DNA of 64,000 nt from Labrenzia sp. PHM005. Lineage in GTDB: Bacteria; Pseudomonadota; Alphaproteobacteria; Rhizobiales; Stappiaceae. The translations under genes were made by a program, and so were the position numbers. The notes beneath the pieces were generated by a model, which was not told the origin of the DNA, did not search any database, and saw only the letters and a program-made list of their open reading frames with translations. Numbering within the stretch: the first letter of the stretch is position 1; every line of letters begins with the position of its first letter. Below, one piece after another: positions 1 through 8,996 of the stretch. The stretch lies in the NCBI RefSeq assembly GCF_006517275.1, contig NZ_CP041191.1, positions 4,769,001 through 4,833,000 of the forward strand. Reading direction: 5' to 3'.

Positions 1-532
1 CATCGCGGTTTGCCAGCGCATTCAATCCGTTACGACGATTTGTTTGCGGATCGAGTCCATTTGGACGCGTGGTGTTCTCGATCCTCTGAACATAGGTCTC
101 TGCCGCTTCAAGTGTTTTCTGGCTGAGGAAGGTCAGCTCGCCCTTCCGCTCGATTGTTGCATCGGCGCGGACCGGCTGAACTTCGACAATTCGGCCAGCC
201 ACGGCTCCGGCGAAACTCTGCAATTGACCGGCACCGGATTTCAAAAAACACCAACCGGCGCTGGTGTTGAAGGTAAAGGCCCGGCACTGGTTATCGCCGA
301 TACACGCCGCCTTGCACCCCTCCAGGTCCACATCCTTGACGGTTCGATAGTCACTACCAAAGAAATCGGCATCGTCGATGGTGACGATCCGCCGGTCTTG
401 GGCAGGCGCTGAAACAGTTGCCCCCAAAAGCGCCGCACTACTGGCCAGAAAAACGCCAGCTATTAAGCAAGTGAATCTAAAAGCGGATCTATCTGATTGT
501 TTTAAAGACAAAAACTTCGAAAAATGCCACAT
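1..532 (-). CDS. PAN/Apple-domain secreted protein, 5' part (probably alpha-2-macroglobulin family)
   Basis: This frame is open from an ATG at 532 to the left edge, so only the first about 177 residues are visible. A GGGAGGA ribosome site lies just upstream of the ATG. Residues 1-45 form a long signal-peptide-like start with a hydrophobic core (LIAGVFLASSAALLGA) ending near APAQD. Residues about 47-105 resemble a PAN/Apple module: RRIVTIDDADFFGSDYRT, then cysteines in CKAACIGDNQCRAFTFN and WCFLKS. In many alphaproteobacteria this module begins large periplasmic alpha-2-macroglobulin-like proteins, which trap proteases and usually pair with a PbpC-type penicillin-binding protein. That identity is an inference because the diagnostic part lies outside the window. 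Confidence 0.6.
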   Translation of the reverse strand, partial: MWHFSKFLSLKQSDRSAFRFTCLIAGVFLASSAALLGATVSAPAQDRRIVTIDDADFFGSDYRTVKDVDLEGCKAACIGDNQCRAFTFNTSAGWCFLKSGAGQLQSFAGAVAGRIVEVQPVRADATIERKGELTFLSQKTLEAAETYVQRIENTTRPNGLDPQTNRRNGLNALANRD

Positions 533-900
533 GGCCAGTCCTCCCGGGCCGAATAACTTTTTCCATCAAGGCACCGGATCATGACGAGGACAAGGCAATT
601 TTATTTTTGGTGGCCAAATGCCGCCCGGCCGGGGGTCAGAGCACCGGGCAAAAACGTGGAAGCGCTTGACCCGTCTCATTTGTCTGCTGGCAAGGCGGGC
701 CGGCCGCAGTGGTGCAGGCACCATAAGGGCGGGCCAACGCAGGCCAGCAGGCTCATGAGACGAGGCCCTTTGGGTGACTTTGGCCAGCCCACCGGCTGCG
801 TTGCATATCTTGCCCGATGCCCCGCATCGCGCTGCGTGCCGCGCCTACCCGGATAGACCGGCCAAAGCCATCAAACGGTTCCACGTTTACGACTGGTGCT
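533..900. other. Intergenic stretch without a recognisable gene
   Basis: This spacer separates the divergent start of the PAN-domain protein from the 3' end of the ParA-like gene. Reading frames exist on both strands but none has a family signature, a good ribosome site or plausible composition. I see no convincing terminator or repeat here. Confidence 0.5.
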
Positions 901-1542
901 CTAGCCCACCCGGGCAATCAATTCATCGATCAACTGGCCAACTTCCTGAGAGGCTTTGCTGGAGGGGGCATTTTCAGTCACCGCAATCCCCTTGCCCATG
1001 GCAGAGGCAAAGACAGTCCGGTTGCCAAGGCGCGCGCTCAAAGCATCGTAGCCGGAAGACGCGATCGCTTCGGCCATCTCTCCAGTGAGGGAAGCCCGCG
1101 GCGGCACCCGGTTCATGACAAGAAGCGCCGGTGTGCTTTCTCTGGCAGCCAAATCAATCGTCTGAGAGGTCGCCCAAAGGTCCACCGGGGTGGGCTGGAT
1201 CGGAACAATCACAAAGTCTGCCGCATCAATGGCTGGTTTGGCATCGGTATCGGTCTTTGGCGGTGTATCGACGATCACATACCCATGAGAACGTGCCAGG
1301 GAGCGTGCTTCGCGGCGTGCCCCCCAACCGGAAGCAGTACGGAACTCCAAGCCAGTCTGGTCTTCGCCGAGGTTGTCTTCGCGGGCCTCGTACCAAGTCC
1401 CAAGAGACCCTTGCGGATCGACGTCGAGAATTGCGACCGGTTCACCAGAACGTTCCGCCAGCGCCACAGCCAGATGAGCGGCGATGGTGGTTTTTCCCGA
1501 ACCGCCCTTTTGCTGCGCAACTGTAAGTATGCGTCCCGACAT
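901..1542 (-). CDS. Orphan ParA/MinD-like P-loop ATPase
   Basis: A 213-residue ParA-family ATPase. The deviant Walker A motif KGGSGKTT begins at about residue 12, followed by a switch region DVDPQGSLGTW near 40 and the Walker B-like YVIVDTPP near 88. The length fits the short ParA class that lacks an N-terminal DNA-binding domain. No parB or parS-like site is nearby, so this is not the chromosomal ParAB pair. It more likely positions another cargo (a plasmid-derived, chemotaxis or polar protein) or is an orphan. The ATG at 1542 is preferred because AGGAGA lies seven bases upstream; a GTG directly before it would add one residue. Confidence 0.8.
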   Translation of the reverse strand: MSGRILTVAQQKGGSGKTTIAAHLAVALAERSGEPVAILDVDPQGSLGTWYEAREDNLGEDQTGLEFRTASGWGARREARSLARSHGYVIVDTPPKTDTDAKPAIDAADFVIVPIQPTPVDLWATSQTIDLAARESTPALLVMNRVPPRASLTGEMAEAIASSGYDALSARLGNRTVFASAMGKGIAVTENAPSSKASQEVGQLIDELIARVG

Positions 1543-1698
1543 CACTACTCTCCTATTTTCTTAGCCGCATATTGCGACGCAACGTTTCGCAATGCAACAA
1601 AGAGCCGTGTGTTTGATTGAATTAACGTCCCTCTTACACCTTCCCGGCACCATACCTTCCGTGGGATAGTATCAGCCAAGCAACACGGGGGACCGAGC

Positions 1699-3315
1699 CT
1701 GGAACCTTTACTGACCAGAACGTGGCGTCTTCGCTGGCGCAACCCGGCTTTTTGCAAGAGGGTTCTGCGCCGTCGGCTTGACGGGCACTCCCCCCAAAAT
1801 GTGGGTGCGCGGTCGGTAGAGTTCAATCTTGCCTGGCTGGAACGATGGAGCGGAAACTTTGATCCCGCCAATGCTTATGCCGATGCAGCATTAAAGTTGA
1901 TGGACCAAAAAACCGATCCAGAGGGTTGGGTTGAAATGATGACCGTCAAAGCGGTCTGTTCCTACAGTCTGGGAAACCATACCCAGGCTGATGAGACACT
2001 CAACGAAGCTTATAACATTTTAGGACCGGCCTCCTACTCCGGTGCAGGCATTGAAGTCTTGTCCATTCTGGCAATTTTGGCGAGATACTCTGAGACATAT
2101 GACAAAGCATATGAATATTTGGATCAAGCCATGCGGATCGCCGAAGATCCGCGGTTCCATTTTGAACCGGCCCGCATCCTGCAAGTAAAATCTCGCGCGG
2201 ATCTTGATTCTGGTGATATTTCGGCGGCTCTAACATCGGCCCAAGAGTGCATTATTCAATGCATAGAACACCGTAATCGGCTGGTGCTCCCCTACGCCTA
2301 TGAAGTTTTTTGCGCAGCCCTTGTGGCAAGCGGCGAATTTGAAGAAGCCCGTTTCAATGCGGAAAAAGGAATAGCAGCGGCTGTCTTTACTGAAGACACC
2401 CGCGTTACATGCCAGCTGCATTATGAAATCGGCAAAAGCTACCTGAAAGAACACAAACCAGATCTGGCGATCGCAGCTTTCAATACCGGCCTCTCACAGG
2501 CCAGAGCGGTTGACTACCTTCTATGGATCCGGAACTTTCACTTGCAGCTTTCACGGACTTATGAACTCAACGGTGCCTACAAAGAAGCTTTGGATCACCT
2601 CAAGATTTATACCGATATGCAAGCCGAGCAGTTTAACCGGGAAGCCCAGAGACAAAGCAATGAATTGCGCAGCCAGCTTGAGCTGCAACTTGCCCGCCGG
2701 AGCGCAACCTACGAACGCCAATTACGGGATCAGAGCGAAACCCTGAACAAAGAACTTGTGCATGCCAATTCCGCCCTTCGGGATCTTAACGAACAAATGC
2801 AATTCAATTCTTTGCATGACGCGCTAACAGGTGTTGGCAACCGCCGTATGATGCAACGTTTTTTCCGCGAGACAGTCTATTCAGATACACCTGCAACAGC
2901 GGTTGGCGCGCTCCTGATCGATCTGGACGGCTTCAAAAAGGTCAATGACGACTTTGGTCATGACATCGGAGATGAGGTGATCGTCGCAATCAGCACCCGA
3001 TTGCAGAACTTGGTCCGTGAGGGAGAACTCTTGGCCCGGATGGGCGGCGATGAATTTCTGATCGCTTCACTACAACGGACAACGCCGTCAAAGCTTCAAG
3101 AGTTGGCCGAAACTGTAATCCGGGATGTCAACAGGCCTATTCGGACCGGGGAGATCGTCGTGTCAGTGGGCGCAAGTATCGGTATTTCCGTTTGTCCAGT
3201 CGCGGCAGACCTGGAACGGAAGCTGCTTACAACTGCGGACGCTGCAATGTATCGGGCCAAGCACGCCGGTAGGAACCAAACGTCCATACAACCGGTCTCT
3301 GATTTTGCGCCCTAG
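1699..3315 (+). CDS. TPR-repeat diguanylate cyclase (GGDEF)
   Basis: The N-terminal about 330 residues are tetratricopeptide-like helical repeats (for example ARSVEFNLAWLERWSGNFDP and the SYLKEHKPDLAIAAFNTGLS region). A coiled-coil linker rich in Q, E and R follows at about 300-345. The C-terminal domain (from NSLHDALTGVGNRR) is GGDEF, with the active-site motif RMGGDEF intact. It should make cyclic di-GMP in response to a protein or ligand sensed by the repeats, and no membrane segment is seen. The start is uncertain. A GTG at 1801 is the first conventional start, but the frame is open back to 1621 and the residues before 1801 (LEPLLTRTWRLRWRNPAF) look like the first repeat. I therefore place the start provisionally at CTG 1699, after GGGGGA. 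The inhibitory I-site is RxxE instead of RxxD. Confidence 0.75.
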   Translation: MEPLLTRTWRLRWRNPAFCKRVLRRRLDGHSPQNVGARSVEFNLAWLERWSGNFDPANAYADAALKLMDQKTDPEGWVEMMTVKAVCSYSLGNHTQADETLNEAYNILGPASYSGAGIEVLSILAILARYSETYDKAYEYLDQAMRIAEDPRFHFEPARILQVKSRADLDSGDISAALTSAQECIIQCIEHRNRLVLPYAYEVFCAALVASGEFEEARFNAEKGIAAAVFTEDTRVTCQLHYEIGKSYLKEHKPDLAIAAFNTGLSQARAVDYLLWIRNFHLQLSRTYELNGAYKEALDHLKIYTDMQAEQFNREAQRQSNELRSQLELQLARRSATYERQLRDQSETLNKELVHANSALRDLNEQMQFNSLHDALTGVGNRRMMQRFFRETVYSDTPATAVGALLIDLDGFKKVNDDFGHDIGDEVIVAISTRLQNLVREGELLARMGGDEFLIASLQRTTPSKLQELAETVIRDVNRPIRTGEIVVSVGASIGISVCPVAADLERKLLTTADAAMYRAKHAGRNQTSIQPVSDFAP

Positions 3316-3342
3316 CTGTCCTCATCGGCCACCATCTGCGTC

Positions 3343-4542
3343 CTACCGCCCACCAAGCGCGTAGTAAACATTCCAGGACGGACGGCCGGTGACTTCCATT
3401 CCATACTTGGCTTCGGCAGCACGAATCCCTTTGCGAGTGGCCGGGCCAACTTTGCCGTCCGGGGCTCCAACATTGAAGCCATTTTTGTTCAAGAGTTTCT
3501 GCAGCTCGAGACGCTGGGCCCGCGAAAGGCCAGGATTGTTGGTCGGCCAGGGCGTCATGATCGGGTCACCGTCAGAAACAAGTTCTGACAGGACAGCAAT
3601 CGCCAGACCGTAGGACGTTGAGGCGTTGTAAGACCGGAGCGCCTTGAAATTGCGGGTCACCAGAAAAGCTGGACCATTTGCCCCCGCCGGCCGGATCAAA
3701 GCCGTGTCGGCTTTGCTTTTGAACTTGCTGCCGTCCATGTTCCTCAAGCCGCGCTTGGTCCAGGTCGCCATGGAGGCGTATTTCTTGCGACCGGACGGGC
3801 CGGAATACCCCTTTGGCACCTTGACCTCAAAGCCCCAGAGGCGGCTGTTGCGCCAGCCTGCGTTTTTCAAGAAATTCGCAGTGGACGCCAAAGCGTCGGG
3901 CACAGAATTGACCAAATCCTTGCGGCCATCCCCGTCAAAATCGACCGCCAAGCTGTTGTAGGTCGACGGCATGAACTGAGTCTGACCGAAGGCCCCGGCC
4001 CAAGACCCATAAAAATCGCTCATCGGCACATCACCGCGTGACGCGATCTTTAAGGTTTTGATCAGCTCACCTCGGAAATACTTCTGCCGCCGTTTTCCCG
4101 CACAGACCAGGTTGGCCAGCGCATGCGGGGTATAGAAATCGCCGCGGAACTGGCCAAAATCGCTCTCAATGCCCCACACTGCAAGGACGATATGTTTGTC
4201 GACCCCATAGCGTTGTTCCACTGCATTCAGTGTGCGGGCGTGTTTCTTGAGATTTGCTTTGCCGTCCTCGATCCGTTCGGCGTCAACCAAAAACGCCATA
4301 TAGTCCCAGATCTGGGTCTTGTATTCCGGCTGGGACGTCGAAAACCGGATAACTTTTTCGTCGTACTTGGCACCGGACAGCATCTTATCGGCAACCGCCG
4401 GCTTAACTCCTGCTGAAATCGCCTGCTTTTTCAAGGACGCAACACAGCTTTCAATGGCTTGCGCCGACGTCGCAAAACCTGAAACAGCCAATCCTGCGGC
4501 AATCGCCGTTGATGAAATCGTCTTGTAAAAACTCTGCCGCAT
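3343..4542 (-). CDS. Lytic murein transglycosylase, MltB/SLT_2 type with peptidoglycan-binding domain
   Basis: A periplasmic peptidoglycan-cleaving enzyme. From ATG 4542 it has a signal peptide (MRQSFYKTISSTAIAAGLAV, then SGFATSAQA). An SLT_2/MltB catalytic domain follows, with the acid glutamate in VWGIESDFGQF (about residue 126) and the conserved GAFGQTQFMPSTY stretch. The last about 60 residues (SRAQRLELQKLLNKNGF, then GPATRKGIRAAE) form a PG_binding_1 domain. About 400 residues is normal for the alphaproteobacterial family. A GTG at 4569 could add nine residues but has no spaced ribosome site. The gene is single and convergent with the GGDEF gene, the two stops lying about 30 bases apart. 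Confidence 0.9.
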   Translation of the reverse strand: MRQSFYKTISSTAIAAGLAVSGFATSAQAIESCVASLKKQAISAGVKPAVADKMLSGAKYDEKVIRFSTSQPEYKTQIWDYMAFLVDAERIEDGKANLKKHARTLNAVEQRYGVDKHIVLAVWGIESDFGQFRGDFYTPHALANLVCAGKRRQKYFRGELIKTLKIASRGDVPMSDFYGSWAGAFGQTQFMPSTYNSLAVDFDGDGRKDLVNSVPDALASTANFLKNAGWRNSRLWGFEVKVPKGYSGPSGRKKYASMATWTKRGLRNMDGSKFKSKADTALIRPAGANGPAFLVTRNFKALRSYNASTSYGLAIAVLSELVSDGDPIMTPWPTNNPGLSRAQRLELQKLLNKNGFNVGAPDGKVGPATRKGIRAAEAKYGMEVTGRPSWNVYYALGGR

Positions 4543-4782
4543 AACCCGTCCCGCCAGCTGCTGAATCACCTTGAGCGAACGCTGGCACGTTACCGCGACG
4601 GAAATGGGGCAGAAAATGGATGTTGGAAGATATCAAGCGGAAAGCTGAGCCGGCAGCGCACCCCAAGGAGCTGAAACTCAGCACTCGGGAATCATGTGAC
4701 ACGTCTTCCCGCCGCGATATAGTTGTGGCTTTGCGCACCACACCTTCCCGCACCCCTTCTATCAATTTGGAGCCTTTCACCC

Positions 4783-5190
4783 ATGACCTCAGCCATCCGA
4801 TTGCGGCTGGACACGCTTGAAATTCCGGTCAGCGACCTTCAAACCTCCCGGAATTGGTACCAAACCGTTTTTGGTGTCCGGACCAGCTCGTCCGACGAAA
4901 ACCACTGTCAGATGGCGGCGGAAGAAAACGACGGTCCCGGCGTCAAATTTTTGCTTGTTCAAACTGAATCTGGGCAATCCCTTGGCTTCAAGAACTCCTC
5001 AACGGACGTTGATCACAGTTTCGCAGACATGGAAGTCGATGACCTGGACGGGTTTTATGCCGCGTTGAAAGATAAGGGCATAAAGGTGCCGGACCTCGAA
5101 GAACCTAAATATGACTGGGCTCCGAAAGGCTTCGCGCTGCAAGATCCGGATGGCAACCGCTTCGGGATTTTCTCTTTCAGGAAAGATTGA
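4783..5190 (+). CDS. VOC (glyoxalase/bleomycin-resistance) superfamily protein
   Basis: A 135-residue single vicinal-oxygen-chelate domain. The N-terminal beta-alpha-beta unit (RLDTLEIPVSDLQTSRNWY) and the C-terminal strand FALQDPDGNRFGIFSF are typical. The family includes glyoxalases, antibiotic-binding proteins and dioxygenases, and the substrate cannot be told from sequence. The start is the ATG at 4783, which gives the canonical N-terminus; an upstream ATG in the same frame would add unrelated residues. It is divergent from the lytic transglycosylase gene. Confidence 0.8.
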   Translation: MTSAIRLRLDTLEIPVSDLQTSRNWYQTVFGVRTSSSDENHCQMAAEENDGPGVKFLLVQTESGQSLGFKNSSTDVDHSFADMEVDDLDGFYAALKDKGIKVPDLEEPKYDWAPKGFALQDPDGNRFGIFSFRKD

Positions 5191-5292
5191 AAACGAACTT
5201 GTGCTCTACCGGCCCGGCCTTGAGGTATGCAATCGCATTCGGAGATAAATGCGGACGCTGGAAGAGAGGAAGCTCTAACCGCACCTAAGGCA

Positions 5293-5414
5293 GTCATCCC
5301 CGACGCAGCACAGCGGAGATCGGGGATCCACTCGTTTGCGGAGCCTTTGCGGGAACCCTCACACTCTGCGGCAAGCGGGATTGCGAGTGGATCCCCGCAT
5401 GAAGCGGGGATGAC
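5293..5414. repeat. REP-like palindrome pair
   Basis: Two inverted units face each other. The left unit starts GTCATCCCCG and ends CGGGGATCCACTCG. The right unit starts CGAGTGGATCCCCGC and ends GCGGGGATGAC. Each unit can fold by itself and the two can pair with each other. Related units recur in other spacers of this window. Confidence 0.7.
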
Positions 5415-5542
5415 CGTTTCGGAAGTTTTGGCCGCCGACGTCCCGGCTGAAATCTCTCGGTCTGGATCCAGCTAATTCGAATTGGGATTGCCCAGCCTGC
5501 TGAGGCAAACAGCGATGGACCATGGTACCACACACGCGGCCG

Positions 5543-5563
5543 GTCCCGGCTCTGGGCCGGGAC
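5543..5563. repeat. GTCCCGGC/GCCGGGAC palindrome after the phn operon
   Basis: A perfect 8-bp inverted repeat with a five-base loop lies 11 bases past the stop of the last phn gene (minus strand). It belongs to the REP-like family of this window and could also act as a transcript-end hairpin, though no clear T-run follows. Confidence 0.55.
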
Positions 5564-5574
5564 GGCGCAGATGG

Positions 5575-6909
5575 TTACTTGCCTTCGATCAGCTTGCGGC
5601 GGAGCCAGCTGGAGGTCTGGTCCATAATAATGACTACGACGATGGTCATCACGATGATATAGCTGGTGTTTTCCCAGTCGCGGGAGGTCTTCATGGTTTC
5701 GACCAGCATCAAGCCGATCCCGCCAGCCCCGAGCGCACCGATGACCGTCGCCGAGCGGGTGTTGGATTCCAGATAGTAGAGCACTTGGGAGACAAAAACT
5801 GGCAAGATCTGCGGGATCACACCAAAGCGGTATCGCTGGATCTGGCTGGCACCGGTCGCCCGCACACCTTCCACCTGCTTGTTGTCGATGTTCTCAAGTG
5901 CTTCGGAAAACAGCTTGCCGAGCGAGCCGGTATCAGTGAAGGCAATGGCCAAGGCACCGGTGAGCGGCCCAAGACCGAAAGCCCGGATAAAGATCAGCGA
6001 CCAGATCAGCATGTCGATGCCGCGCAGGAAGTCGAACAGGCGGCGCGTGCCGAAGCGCAGGATCATGGAAGGTGTGAAGTTCCGGGCGGCCAGGAAGGCC
6101 AGCGGAAGACCAAAGAACGCAGCTGTCAAAGTGCCGAGAACGGCCATCATGATCGTCTCAAAAAGCGCAACGAAGATCTCGCCATGCTGCCAATCCGGAT
6201 TCTCAAGGAACTCATTCACGATGAACCAGATGTTGGCGGTGTTCGGGTCCAGCCGGTCGGCGCTCAGAGCCAGGGCCCAGAGCTGGCTGAAGGACATGCC
6301 GTAAAGCTCTGAATGAAACGGGAACCAGAAGTTTTCCCAGCCGCCGAAATAATTGTGCACCTCGATCTTTGTCTTGGTGACCTGAACACGGCGATCGAGT
6401 GTCGGACGCGCATCCAGTTTCTTGGGGCCAACCTTCAGCCAATCCGGTTGATTGCCTTCGGGCAGCACATAATCAACACCAGAGTTGGTGGCCGTCGCAG
6501 TGATGAGACCGTAACCTGGGACCGTAAACTCCATGCGCTTGCCGGTGATTTCGACAAGATATCCTTGGCCGAGATCGACGACAGAGTTCGTCCCGTCGAC
6601 GCTCACCCACTCGGGAAGGTCTTCTTCGCTGTAAGTCGCCCGGCGTTCGCCCTCAATGGCGACTTCCAGGATGTCCCGGCGCAGCAACTTGGTGACGTGG
6701 ATTTTATAGGCAACAGAGTCGGTTGCGAGAATGACCGCACGTTCCGGCTGAGCTTTGGAAAGCAGCTCCGGCACACCAAAGGCGAACCATGTGTAAGCCA
6801 GATAAGTGATGATCGCGAGCGGCACAGCGATGGTTATCCAGGCGCGCTTTTTGACCTTTTGCCAAACCTCGTTTGGGGTAACCACCGGTTCAAATGTATC
6901 GACAGACAT
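5575..6909 (-). CDS. phnE: Phosphonate-type ABC transporter permease PhnE (second copy, long form)
   Basis: A 444-residue inner-membrane permease. A first membrane segment lies at about 25-45 (WITIAVPLAIITYLAYTWFA). A soluble region of roughly 170 residues follows, then the usual BPD_transp_1 core of about 230 residues with several membrane segments and the coupling EAA-like loop (VRATGASQIQRYRFGVIPQI). It should pair with the first PhnE to form the channel for PhnC. It is the last gene of phnC-phnD-phnE-phnE and starts 11 bases after the preceding permease gene. Normal PhnE proteins are about 260-290 residues, so the N-terminal insertion is the notable difference; long versions are known in rhizobia-type operons. 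Confidence 0.88.
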   Translation of the reverse strand: MSVDTFEPVVTPNEVWQKVKKRAWITIAVPLAIITYLAYTWFAFGVPELLSKAQPERAVILATDSVAYKIHVTKLLRRDILEVAIEGERRATYSEEDLPEWVSVDGTNSVVDLGQGYLVEITGKRMEFTVPGYGLITATATNSGVDYVLPEGNQPDWLKVGPKKLDARPTLDRRVQVTKTKIEVHNYFGGWENFWFPFHSELYGMSFSQLWALALSADRLDPNTANIWFIVNEFLENPDWQHGEIFVALFETIMMAVLGTLTAAFFGLPLAFLAARNFTPSMILRFGTRRLFDFLRGIDMLIWSLIFIRAFGLGPLTGALAIAFTDTGSLGKLFSEALENIDNKQVEGVRATGASQIQRYRFGVIPQILPVFVSQVLYYLESNTRSATVIGALGAGGIGLMLVETMKTSRDWENTSYIIVMTIVVVIIMDQTSSWLRRKLIEGK

Positions 6910-6920
6910 GTCCCGTCCCC

Positions 6921-7769
6921 CTAATGCGCGCGGCCGGATCCGACCAGCTTGCCCCTCAGGTAGGACGAAGTCTGATCGATGATCATGATGGTGATGAAGA
7001 GCAGGACGAAGATCGCGGCAGTCTCATCGCCCGCGCCCTTGCCCCAGCCGATTGTCCTGCGCAATTCCTGGCCAATGCCCCCTGCTCCAACAAAGCCGAG
7101 GATCGCAGAAGCCCGAACGTTGATTTCCAGGCGCAGCAGGAAGTAGCTCAAGTAATTCGGGGCGACCTGCGGCATGACCGCGAAGCGGATGCGCTGCAGC
7201 CAGCTGGCCCCACAGGCAGACAAGCCTTCAATCGGCTTGCGGTCGATGTTCTCATTCACCTCTGAGAAGAGTTTGCCCAGCGCGCCTGCGGTATGAAAGG
7301 CCACTGCGATCATGGCCGGTACCGGGCTGGAACCGAGGACAAAGATCAAAAACAGGGCGATGATCAGTTCCGGAAAGGCGCGCATGATGTCCATCATGCG
7401 GCGCACGACCGGAATGAGCGGACCATAACTGTCAACGTTGCGGGTCGACGCCATTGCCAAGACCACCGCCATGGCGCCACCTAACAGCGTCGCCACTCCA
7501 GCGATATTGAGGGTTTCCAGCATGGCCGGAATGTATCTGATGATCAGGCCGAAAAACGCCGGGCCCGCATCCCAGGCTTCCATGACAATTTCGCCCGGAT
7601 AATCGAAGAACTTCTCCAGCCCTTGCAAGAATCCACCGGAATTCATCGAATTGGACTTCGAATATCCGGAAACCAGAACGGCAACAACCAGCAACAACCC
7701 GATCAGGGAATAAAGCTGGCGGCGTTTTCGAAGCGAGAGGATCTCTGCTTCCAGGGCGGCGACGGCCAT
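6921..7769 (-). CDS. phnE: Phosphonate-type ABC transporter permease PhnE (first copy)
   Basis: A 282-residue permease with an N-terminal membrane segment (LIGLLLVVAVLVSGY) and a BPD_transp_1 core. It contains the characteristic loop GLSACGASWLQRIRFAVMPQ and ends with IFVLLFITIMIIDQTSSYLRGKL. The same ending, DQTSSWLRRKL, occurs in the second permease. It should form the transmembrane channel with that partner. The gene is separated from phnD by about 250 bases that hold a terminator and a REP-like element, so its expression is probably lower than that of phnD. Confidence 0.9.
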   Translation of the reverse strand: MAVAALEAEILSLRKRRQLYSLIGLLLVVAVLVSGYSKSNSMNSGGFLQGLEKFFDYPGEIVMEAWDAGPAFFGLIIRYIPAMLETLNIAGVATLLGGAMAVVLAMASTRNVDSYGPLIPVVRRMMDIMRAFPELIIALFLIFVLGSSPVPAMIAVAFHTAGALGKLFSEVNENIDRKPIEGLSACGASWLQRIRFAVMPQVAPNYLSYFLLRLEINVRASAILGFVGAGGIGQELRRTIGWGKGAGDETAAIFVLLFITIMIIDQTSSYLRGKLVGSGRAH

Positions 7770-7833
7770 GTTTTTTATACCTTAAATTATGCCCTTTTCC
7801 GCGATCTCATCCCGCGCTCTCCAACTCACCTGC

Positions 7834-7955
7834 GTCATCCCGGAAAAGCACCCGTTTTATCCGGGATCAGGGCATCACTGGCATCGCTGATGAAGCACTC
7901 GGCTGATCCGCTGGGGCTCACCGATCCCGGGTCTGCGCTGCGCTTTGCCCGGGAT
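7834..7955. repeat. REP-like palindromes between phnD and phnE
   Basis: Two palindromic units: GTCATCCCGG paired with TCCGGGAT at 7860-7867, and GATCCCGGG at 7923 paired with CCCGGGAT at 7948. They belong to the same family as those at 5293, 16519, 30424, 30503 and 53346. Confidence 0.6.
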
Positions 7956-7977
7956 AACAATGAAGTGCGGTCATCGC

Positions 7978-8006
7978 AAAAACGCGGGCCGGAAACCGGC
8001 CCGCGT
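7978..8006 (-). terminator. Rho-independent terminator after phnD
   Basis: On the minus strand, the stem CGCGGGCCGG-TTT-CCGGCCCGCG is followed by a run of five Ts. It lies 16 bases past the phnD stop and inside the transporter operon, so it should truncate part of the transcript before the permease genes. Confidence 0.85.
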
Positions 8007-8022
8007 CTCACGAAAAGAACGC

Positions 8023-8949
8023 TTAGTTCTTGTTCTTTGCCTTACGCGCTTCAACGATGTTGACGTAAGCTTCGTGGGTGATCGGCATGAAGCCTTTGGT
8101 TTCACCGGCAGCAACGCCATAGGCGCACTCAGGGTCCATGGAGTTCAGAGACGCCATCAGAGCGGTCATCTTGATCTTGACGTCTTCCGGCAGCTTCTTG
8201 GACAGAACGATCGGACCTTCCGGGATCACCGGCGAGCGCCAGATTTCACGCAACTCGGTCATGTCAACCAGACCAGCGTCGGACGCCTTGCGCAGAGCGC
8301 CGGAGTTGTAGCCATCTTCCCACTCACCAAGGCCGTCAGCCCAGGTCACACCAGCGTCGATGTCGCCGTTGGACACAGCAACGATGGTCTGCTCGTGACC
8401 ACCGGTGAACTTGACGTCGCCGAAGTAGTCGCCTGGCTCCATGGAGTAGCCTTCCTGCGGAATGGCGATGGACGGGATCAGGTAACCGGATGTGGAGTTC
8501 GGATCACCGAAACCGAAGACCTTGCCCTTCATGTCGGCAAGGGAGTTGATTTCAGCGTCGTTGCGGGCAAAGCCGATGGAGTAATAGCCGTAGCCGCCGT
8601 CAACGTTGACTTTAACCAGAACCGGATCAACGGCTTCCGGATCGGTGATGTAGACTTTTGCGTAGCCGGACGCACCGAGCCAAGCCATGTCGAGGTTACC
8701 GCCGAGCAGGCCTTCGATCACACCGTTGTAGTCAGCCGGTGCGAAGAGCTTGACCGGAACGCCGAGCAGGTCAGCGGTCTTTTCTTCAAGGCAAGAGTAA
8801 GCGCGCAGACGGTCGGACGCGTTTTCACCGCCGAGGATGCCGATACGGAATTCGGAGATTTCTTCAGCAACAGCAGCTGTTGCGTTCAGAGCGATCATGC
8901 TGACTGCAGCAAGCGCAGCAACTTTGGAAACCAGTTTCATTTGGGACAT
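8023..8949 (-). CDS. phnD: Phosphonate ABC transporter substrate-binding protein PhnD
   Basis: A 308-residue periplasmic binding protein with a cleavable signal peptide (KVAALAAVSMIALNATAAVA). The mature part starts EEISEFRIGILGGENASDR and contains the family signatures LFAPADYNGVIEGLLGGNLD, MAWLGASGY and FGDPNSTSGYL. The last forms the anion-binding loop of PhnD-type proteins. It should capture phosphonates or related phosphorus oxyanions such as phosphite and deliver them to PhnE. It follows phnC and is followed by a strong terminator, as expected for a protein needed in excess. Confidence 0.92.
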   Translation of the reverse strand: MSQMKLVSKVAALAAVSMIALNATAAVAEEISEFRIGILGGENASDRLRAYSCLEEKTADLLGVPVKLFAPADYNGVIEGLLGGNLDMAWLGASGYAKVYITDPEAVDPVLVKVNVDGGYGYYSIGFARNDAEINSLADMKGKVFGFGDPNSTSGYLIPSIAIPQEGYSMEPGDYFGDVKFTGGHEQTIVAVSNGDIDAGVTWADGLGEWEDGYNSGALRKASDAGLVDMTELREIWRSPVIPEGPIVLSKKLPEDVKIKMTALMASLNSMDPECAYGVAAGETKGFMPITHEAYVNIVEARKAKNKN

Positions 8950-8996
8950 TCCCCTAAGAGTTCACTGTCGATGACGATTGACTTGGAAGCTGGCGG

